Below, in pieces: positions 57,370 to 64,000 of a stretch of 64,000 nt of DNA; positions within the stretch are counted from its first letter, which is position 1, and every line of letters starts with the position of its first letter. The notes beneath the pieces were generated by a model. The model searched no databases and had not been told where the DNA came from. It worked only from the letters and a program-made list of their open reading frames with translations. Origin of the DNA: Sisyra terminalis (lineage: Eukaryota; Arthropoda; Insecta; Neuroptera; Sisyridae); contig OY292275.1 of NCBI GenBank assembly GCA_958496175.1, positions 47,135,701 through 47,199,700 on the forward strand, written 5' to 3'. The position numbers were made by a program, and so were the translations under genes.

Positions 57370-57920
57370 AGTCTCATAAACGGAAAAAAGAACTGAGGAA
57401 TCCATCTTACAAAAATTAAACATACATGATAGACCAGTGGTTCTTAACCTGGGTTCTATCGAACCATAGGGGTTCGATTGGGTGGATTTTATGTTTTAAT
57501 GGTTTTGTAAGCTTTGTGTAACTATGGATAAATATATACCCATGTTTTAAATTTGAAAAAAACCAAATTTTATTTTTTCGATTAAGAAGGGTTTGATGAA
57601 TGCGTATATGAAAATAGTTGGGGTCAGTACCCCCAACAAGCTTAAGAATCACTGTAATAGACTCGTAAGAAGAATAAACAAGGCATATTTGCGGTACTTT
57701 GACTATATAACTAGGAAAACTGGAAAAATAGAACTATTTATTGTTGAAATGAAAGTGGAAAGCATAAATGGCAGATAGGGATGCCGCATTTCATGACCTA
57801 ACCGTATGAAAGACCTGACAGGGCATTTATTTCCTGAAGCTGAACTTCTGGTTCAGGACAGGAATATATGGAAGATGATATCACTAAGCCCGTACCGGTG
57901 GAAGAACAGAAGAAAATGAG
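57370..57920 (+). pseudogene. LINE RT C-terminal remnant, family B, split by a hAT MITE
   Basis: Before the MITE, TTAAACATACATGATAGAC corresponds to the CTAAACATACATGAAAGAC of the 34.1-kb copy. After it, translation gives RLVRRINKAYLRYFDYITRK, TGKIELFIVEMKVESINGR, then across frames LTGHLFPEAELLVQDRNIW and K. This matches R..KAYLRYFGHI.RKTGKIE.LIVEGKVEGI.GR, the C-terminal end of a LINE polyprotein. An in-frame TAG follows INGR. The MITE has broken the frame in the codons just before RLVRRI. Confidence 0.75.
57435..57654. mobile_element. hAT-type MITE inserted in a LINE remnant
   Basis: The ends CAGTGGTTCTTAACCTGGG and CTTAAGAATCACTG are inverted copies. The flanks are TGATAGAC (57427-57434) and TAATAGAC (57655-57662), an 8-bp duplication with one mismatch. 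It is 220 bp and related to 41931-42183. The flanking sequence on both sides belongs to one LINE fragment. Confidence 0.85.
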
Positions 57921-58033
57921 AGAAATGAATTACTGAATTAAAAATAACTGCCTGAATAATTATGGAAAACGATTAAATTTTATGATAAAAAAACATATTT
58001 ATAGTAAAAACTTAATACCTATTAATCTGTTTC

Positions 58034-58064
58034 AATGTTTCGTTTCGTTTCGTTTCGTTTCGTT
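58034..58064. repeat. (TTTCG)n microsatellite
   Basis: About five to six copies of TTTCG, followed by the degenerate TTTTATTTTATTTTT. A simple pentanucleotide repeat. Confidence 0.9.
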
Positions 58065-58069
58065 TTATT

Positions 58070-59700
58070 TTATTTTTTTTGAATAAAATTATGTTAAAAT
58101 GAATACAAATTTTTGTTAACAATAACTCAGAAAAAAAACGGTTTTTATTTTATAATGTCATTATGCATTTTTTAAATTACATTTAAACACAATGATTTGA
58201 GTTTTCTACGAAATCAGTTGAATAAAAATATTTGAAACAAAAAAGCATTTAAATATACGTCATCTTGAAATTTTCCATTTTGTTTCCGCACAATAGGAAA
58301 ATGGCGGTTGAAAAAAAAACGTATACGGCATAATAGTTTCTATGCAGTATGCATATATGATAACGTCACTGAATATAAAGGTGATGATGACAGAAATGAA
58401 TTATTTTAATGGCACGGCTGTTTATTAAATAAATTTTATTGTTAAATTGTTTCAAGTGCGACTGTCATTGGAATGAACAATAGTCTATATATGTTTTCAT
58501 CAATTGCAGCATGTAACTGTAACAGTCGTCTGTTTTTGGCAGATGTGGAATGCATTTCTAATTGCAATTAACCGATCTCGTTCCTCTTATTACTACATCT
58601 CTCGACTGTATTATTCTAAATACCGAACGGTAAATTTACCCAATTTGCATTTGTAGTTTACCTCTTTCATGTTGTTTTCTAGTACATAAGGTAATGTGAT
58701 TTTATTTGAATTTTTCCATTGACGAACGATGGAAAATTTCCCTATGTCGATTGACAACTACTCGTATCAATATGCAGTTTTGTACGAACTCAATTTATAC
58801 TCAGTTTATTTCATAGGTTTTATGTTCTCAGAAAAATACTATATGGTATGGTGGGATTTTATGTGTGGAAAGAACTTCGAAGAAGCTTTTCTCCGTTATT
58901 CAATTCAGTCTCTTCTGGAATCTTGAACAGAAATTTTTATAGTTAAAAAATAAAGAAAATCTCGACAAGTTTCAAACTGGTAGATAAAGAAATTCTTAAA
59001 ATTTATAATTTCTTAAAGAAATAGTATTCTCCATTTTCTCTTAGACTCTTATTTCTTTGCAGTTTTAACAATTTTCCTTTTTTTCAATTAAATTTCTTCG
59101 TGTTTAATGATTCTATACCATTCCAAAGAAAAAATTACCTTTCAATTTTGAGATAAGCTTGCAGATTTTTTACAGTCGTCAAAAAGGGTGCAACTTTCCT
59201 GGTACACCCTTAATATAAAATAACAAAATATGGTTTAATTATTCAGTGCTTTAACACTTAGTAATTTTAACTCAGGTTTAATGCTTCTATGAATTAAATA
59301 TTTAGGTTTAATTTTAACGCAAAACTTTATAAAAGTTAATTTTATTGAACTTTTGATATTCTGAAACTCTTGACTTTCAATTATTATCTTCAACTAGCCA
59401 CCATTTTGGTGTACAAACTATAAAATCTAGACTTCAAAAAGGTAACGAATTTTTTTCTAGTATACAGGACATGGCTGAAGAGTTTAATTGCATTTTTAAA
59501 TAATTTCCTTTTTTGAAAAATATCTTTTATAACTAATAATGTACGTAATTTTATTGTTGGTTTGATCCATTTTATAAGGAAGTACTCGTTTAAAGCACCT
59601 CTTTATAAGCGGCATTCCAGATTTTTCCTTCTGGTGCTAGTAACACCAAGCCACAAAGGGGATTGATTCTCAAACAGGCCACATAAAACTGGCTGTGAAT
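58070..59700. other. no gene seen
   Basis: A 65-codon frame at 58729-58926 (MENFPMSIDNYSYQYAVLYE...) is not recognised and has no clear splice or promoter context. No repeat ends were found. Confidence 0.4.
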
Positions 59701-59703
59701 ACA

Positions 59704-59926
59704 GTGGTGTAGTGTATGATTTCGCCGCCCTCTATTTTCACCATTAGTCAAACAAATTGGTAAAAAGTAAAATACCTTTAAACTGTTTAATTACTTAAAA
59801 ATGTACTCTTTGTGATTTTCTAAAAGCGAAATCTTTAATGGTATTATCAATGTCAATATGCCGCCCCGTTTCATGTGCTGCCCGGAACCATGGCCTCCTT
59901 AACACCCACCACACTACGCTATTGTG
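59704..59926. mobile_element. probable MITE with GTAGTGT ends
   Basis: The left end CAGTGGTGTAGTGTATG and the inverted right end (reverse complement CAATAGCGTAGTGTGGTGGG) resemble each other. GCCGCCC and GCCCGGAACCATGGCC blocks match the common insect repeat end in which CAATGGCGTAG is followed by GGCCATGGCCCCGGGC. Flanking 8-mers agree only partly. No coding capacity. Confidence 0.5.
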
Positions 59927-60049
59927 TGTAGGAGCAGTCCCTCTTCAGATCGATTTCTGCTGTTTTTAGGAATTGGTTCTGTGCTTTATTTAATTCCATG
60001 GCGAAATGGAACTTAAAGATAAATTGCTGTCTTTTAAAGTTAACTATAT

Positions 60050-60180
60050 ACTCTGATGGTATAAAATGTATCCGTGGTGATTTTCTCGAACTAGGTGCTG
60101 GATTCGATCCACTTATCAAGCAAATTTTTAGTATCTCTCGATTAACGGTTTTTATTAACCCTAAATTCGCTAAAATGTAA
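60050..60180 (+). repeat. tRNA-derived SINE, copy 2
   Basis: It contains GGATTCGATCC (60100-60110), a near-consensus box B, then CACTTATCAAGCAAATTTTT and AGTATCTCTCGATTA, which matches the body of the copy at 55.6-55.7 kb. The box A end is diverged. It ends in A-rich sequence with AATAAATGAAATAAAGG near 60213-60229, possibly the SINE tail. Confidence 0.6.
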
Positions 60181-60230
60181 AAAATAACGAATGTTAAATA
60201 ACAACAAAAAAATAATAAATGAAATAAAGG

Positions 60231-60872
60231 GCCCCTTAAGGCTAGGAGCCTGCAAGCGTCGCTTCCAATCGTTTCCTGGAAAGTACGCCAAAACGGGAAT
60301 ATAGGGACGGGAGACCAAGTGTATTAAGTGTATTGAGGAACTCCACGCGATAGTTTATTACATCAACCATTTACACCAAATTGTTCACAAATTTGTTCTA
60401 GGATTCTCACCTTTCCAACGGCAACTAGAAAATATCGTATAGTCTTATTTTATTCTTCTATAGTGCCAATATTATTGTTTCTATTTCAAATTTAAATCTA
60501 AAAAGTTTTTCAATTTTTATGACCGTTTAATATTTCGCGTTTAATGGCGTTTTGATTATTAAATTTCAAATTTTGATTGTTGATCAGGGTAACCCTTAAA
60601 CCTTTTAAACCTTCTAACCTTTTGAGGGGAGGAAATTCATATAATCCTTCATATCGAATGTTTCTCCTATTATATAAAGAAAACATCTTCTAAATTTCAC
60701 GTCTCTAACGATCAGCGGTTTAGTTAGGATAAACGATTTTAAATATAAATATTTTCAAAAGTTTCGAAAGTAATTCAGAATTTTTTACAATTCAAATCTT
60801 TTACTATACCTTCAATGTTTCTCCTTATACTGCAGCTCCAATGTTTTCCAATAAATAAAAAAATTATATATA
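60231..60872. other. no gene seen
   Basis: It starts with a GC-rich patch (GGGCCCCTTAAGGCTAGGAG, 60229-60330) that may be a repeat remnant, then AT-rich sequence with poorly conserved short repeats of TTTAAACCTT. Confidence 0.4.
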
Positions 60873-61449
60873 TGGGAACACGGCCGAAATGAGGTACCGG
60901 GGCGGGATGGGAAATGAAATTAGCAATGGGTGGGGCGAAATGGGATATACCATTCAGATAAATATTTTTATTTTATCAGCAGATAGTGCGTACATATATA
61001 AGGAAAACTAGCCGACAATCCATATATAAGAAAGGCCGGAAGATGCAAAAGTAATCTGCTTTAACTATCAGGATTTATACTCCAAATCTAATGAAAGCTG
61101 GTGCTCCTGCAGTATTAGTCAAAAATGGGCACATTTGGCATGTGCTGGGCTTAAAAACGACGATGACAGTGTCTTCATCTGCGAACTATACCAATAACAA
61201 GTGTCCCATTGCGCCCCAGGCTCATTTCCCATTGTGTCCCAGGGGTTGGGACAAAATGGGAAATTTCCAATTGTTTTGAAACCTAAATTTTTAATATTAA
61301 TTATTAATTTAAATCAATAAAACTTTTTTTTATTTATAAAAAATGAATTAAATAAATATATAAATTACAAAACAATGAGATTTTTACTTTAAACCTCTCG
61401 TAAATTGTAATTAAAGCTTAAGTGCCCCATTCCGCCCCAGGTTCCCCTA
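60873..61449. mobile_element. inverted-repeat element with GGGAAC ends
   Basis: The left side (GGGAACACGGCCGAAATGAG, then GGGGCGGGATGGGAAATG) and the right side (reverse complement GGGGAACCTGGGGCGGAATG then GGGC) form imperfect inverted ends. Additional CCCATT.CGCCCC and CCCATT.TGTCCC blocks repeat inside (61203-61262). This pattern, repeated GGGGCGAAATGGG, is a well-known sort of insect transposon end. TA flanks on both sides are possible. No transposase was recognised; the frame at 61091-61279 lies within the repeats. Confidence 0.55.
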
Positions 61450-64000
61450 CTGTCTATTCCACAACTTTCATAAAAAATTGAAAAAGTATTCATTTTAAAA
61501 ATATTTAAGGAACAAAAATAATTTATTTATTCTAATCATACGAAACTTTTACAATAAAAAAATGATCATAAAATAGGATACTACTGCTCGTAGTCATACC
61601 CACATTCATAAATTTAATTGTTTTTTTGCTGTTAATGATATTTTTAAACTATTTTATAATTCTTATATTATAAAAATGCAGCAAATATGAAATTTTTCTT
61701 AGCTACTGCCAAGAATTATTATTAGGCCTATTGTTATGTTAGCTTTATTTCATTTTTAAAGAGACTGTCATAAAAATGTGTTTTATACATACATATATAT
61801 CAAATGATTTCAACAGAAAAGAAATATTTTTAAATTTTTTTAGGACATTCCAAGCTATTAACTAATAGAGCGTCATAAACATAAACAAACCATTAATGTC
61901 AATTTGAAATTTAACGATATTGCAATATGCCCGAAACTCGATTCGGTCGCGTTTATGGCCCTTGTGATGCAAAAAAGGCAATTTGATGCGGCTGTTGAAA
62001 TTGAACTATAAAAAACTTTTCCGGTGTCATTTATGACACAAAAAAAATCCGCATAGGTATAAATGACTAACGTTTATGTGAATGTGAAGGGTTAGAAATA
62101 AACTCTAATTGAAAATATGTGAAACGAATTTCATTAAAGGTTCCGCGTCTCTATACGGCTTTTAATTTGACATCGTCAGTTTAATTTTGTCGTGATGCCG
62201 CCTTGTGTTCGTTGTAGTTCAACCCTTGTTTATTAATGGGTTTTATTTTCTCAAATTCATAATAATATGGCTTTGATATCCTATTTGACCTAAATACTTT
62301 TCAGTGTTTCATAAAATTATTATTTGGTGCATTTTACTAGAGTACACTGTTGGAATTCAAGGGAATTTCACACTTTAAATTTTCATTTCTCTTACATCAT
62401 AACTGATACTTAATAATTATCGATAATTTTTGGATTGCCTCCGAATATTTAATGGAAGTTGTGAGATTAAAACATGATTCACTATCTCAAAAGTCTTAAT
62501 TTTCTTAACTAATTTTCGTATGTCTTCAGAGAGACGTGAAAGCAAACGACTTATAGGTAATTAAAGCCCAAAACATATTAAAATGAAAACAAGGAATTAA
62601 CATTAATGTTTATTTATTTTCAAAGGAATTTACCTTTGTTTAATTGGCGCAATTTTAATTTCTAATTAGTTATTAAAATTTAGATTGAAGTGGAAATATC
62701 TAATTCTGTCTTTAACAAGTCAATTTATCTTACTGTTGGAATCAAAATTACTATGTGACTTCAAAAGCTAATATGTTTAACTAATGAATAGTTTTGAGCT
62801 TTTATCACATAGGGTGTACTTTTGGAGTTTGAAAACTTTAGTTAAATGAAAAAAAAAGTTAATAAACTTAAAGTTTGTCTTTTCTTATACTTATATTAGC
62901 CGTCAGGATTGTGGTTCTTTTATTCTGTTTAATGCCAGAAATCTAGCATGCAAGAAGGAATTCCCATTGATGTATTTCTTAATTATTTTTGTCGTAGACC
63001 AGACCGGATTAAAACATTTGGAGGCCCAAGAACGAACGTATTTTTGGGACTCCAAAGAACCTTCAAAAAGTATCAATGCAATTTTTAAATAAAAACTTTT
63101 TAAACAACATTCAAAAATATATTATTCAAAAGCTTTTTTGATGAAGCTGTTTTTTACTTTCATTTTATTTTAGTTCAGTTCACTATATTCTTTGGACATA
63201 AGTCACATTCAAAAAAGAATGAAGACCTTTTGCTGCGGGACGTATCTTCGACGTCAAAACCATCATTTTTGAACTTTGCGAACCCTTTCCGTATTGTAGA
63301 CTTGCCTGTGACACCATTTTGGTATACGTCGCAAATTTCCCGATTTCCCGGGCTATTTCATGTTTTATACTATTCATCTCAAAATCCATAACTTCTACAT
63401 TTTCTTTCTATAGCTGCAAATATTTAGGTATAAAACTCTCTCTTCTAGACTGATCCCCAGTATTGTTAGCTTTAATTCACCATTGCCTTATTATGACTAG
63501 TTTCACAATTTTCCTGATATTTCAATCTACGGAATTTCCTTGTACTTGAATTCTATAAAATCATAGACAGACAACAACAGTCAAATTGATGCGACCATTA
63601 ACCGTTTCCGGGCAATTACCAATACCAATTAGAAAAGCTCACTCCAGTTATTGTTGGTTTCCAACCCAGTTGATTCGATAAGCAATATAAGGGGGTGGTA
63701 GCGACTTTATAGACCAAATTACTGATATATTGTTCTTTCCGTTGAAGGAAAATTATTTAATATACATCTGATAATGATTTATGAATGACTATAGGAACGG
63801 GTATGGAACAAACTTTTGAACAAAAAATTCTTTAAAGTTTTCCGATTTCAATTTGAAAATGAAAATGTAGTTTGAGTGTAATTGGTTGGTGTAAATAATT
63901 CTGAAGTTGAAACAAATAAACACTTATTTTCATATATATGTATATACGATTGAACATACATTATGTGCTGTTAAAGTTCGAAAGTTTGTGCGTCCCTTAT
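61450..64000. other. AT-rich DNA, no gene seen
   Basis: No coding segment was recognised. CCAGACCGGATTAAAACATT, then TGGAGGCCC, at 63000-63030 looks like one end of a degraded hAT-type repeat, but no matching end was found. Confidence 0.45.

Noticed and set aside
63000..63040. CCAGACCGGATTAAAACATT then TGGAGGCCC as a hAT-type end
   Set aside because: Resembles a known type of repeat end, but the second end is missing; too weak for a separate feature.
1..64000. CRISPR array, bacterial operon or rRNA
   Set aside because: No regularly spaced direct repeats, no dense coding strand and no conserved rRNA segments; the DNA is eukaryotic and transposon-rich.

Overview
This window is AT-rich, gene-poor eukaryotic DNA, best read as part of an insect genome. 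The evidence is the only recognisable host coding exon, which ends a rhodopsin-family peptide receptor of the insect myosuppressin-receptor type, and a repeat load typical of insects: hAT, Tc1/pogo and other terminal-inverted-repeat elements, Penelope-like and LINE-type retroelements, solo LTRs and a tRNA-derived SINE. There is no bacterial operon structure, rRNA gene, functional tRNA gene or CRISPR array. The species cannot be told from the sequence alone.

Layout. 0-9 kb: a LINE reverse-transcriptase (RT) remnant (minus, 1.6-2.2 kb), several inverted-repeat elements (2.5, 5.4 and 6.2 kb) and a tandem duplication (7.7-8.8 kb) carrying a hAT-type MITE in each unit and a pogo-like MITE in one. 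9-25 kb: mostly featureless, with LINE fragments at 13.6 and 18.0 kb, a nested fold-back with very GC-rich arms at 14.2-15.1 kb, a MITE at 16.9 kb, a solo LTR at 17.4-17.8 kb, a long unclassified repeat at 20.7-21.0 kb and hAT remnants. 25.7-28 kb: the most informative block. A Penelope-like element (PLE) with RT and GIY-YIG remnants is inserted in a short Tc1-like element and ends in a well-formed hammerhead ribozyme motif; a second, more decayed PLE end follows. 30-38 kb: a second solo LTR, paired LINE fragments, and a hAT transposon with a visible hATC domain that contains a long inverted repeat made of two PLE-type 3' ends. 41.9-43 kb: an intact hAT MITE and an uninterrupted copy of the Tc1-like element.

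43.16-43.37 kb is the terminal coding exon of the receptor (plus strand, phase-1 acceptor, TM7 to stop). Its upstream exons were not identified, so some or all of the left part of the window may be a large intron; 3' UTR and intergenic DNA follow. 44-64 kb is again without recognisable genes, with copies of a roughly 200-bp repeat family (17.1, 40.9, 49.9 and 50.5 kb), the inverted partner of the 20.7-kb repeat, another PLE-type inverted repeat (54.6 kb), two SINE copies (55.7 and 60.1 kb), a LINE fragment split by a hAT MITE (57.4-57.9 kb) and further MITE-like elements near 59.8 and 61 kb.

The most unusual signal is the recurrence of PLE-type termini with the hammerhead core (CTGANGA, hairpin, GAAAC) in at least three distinguishable families. 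One copy, at 26906-26950, has all core segments plus matching stems I and II.
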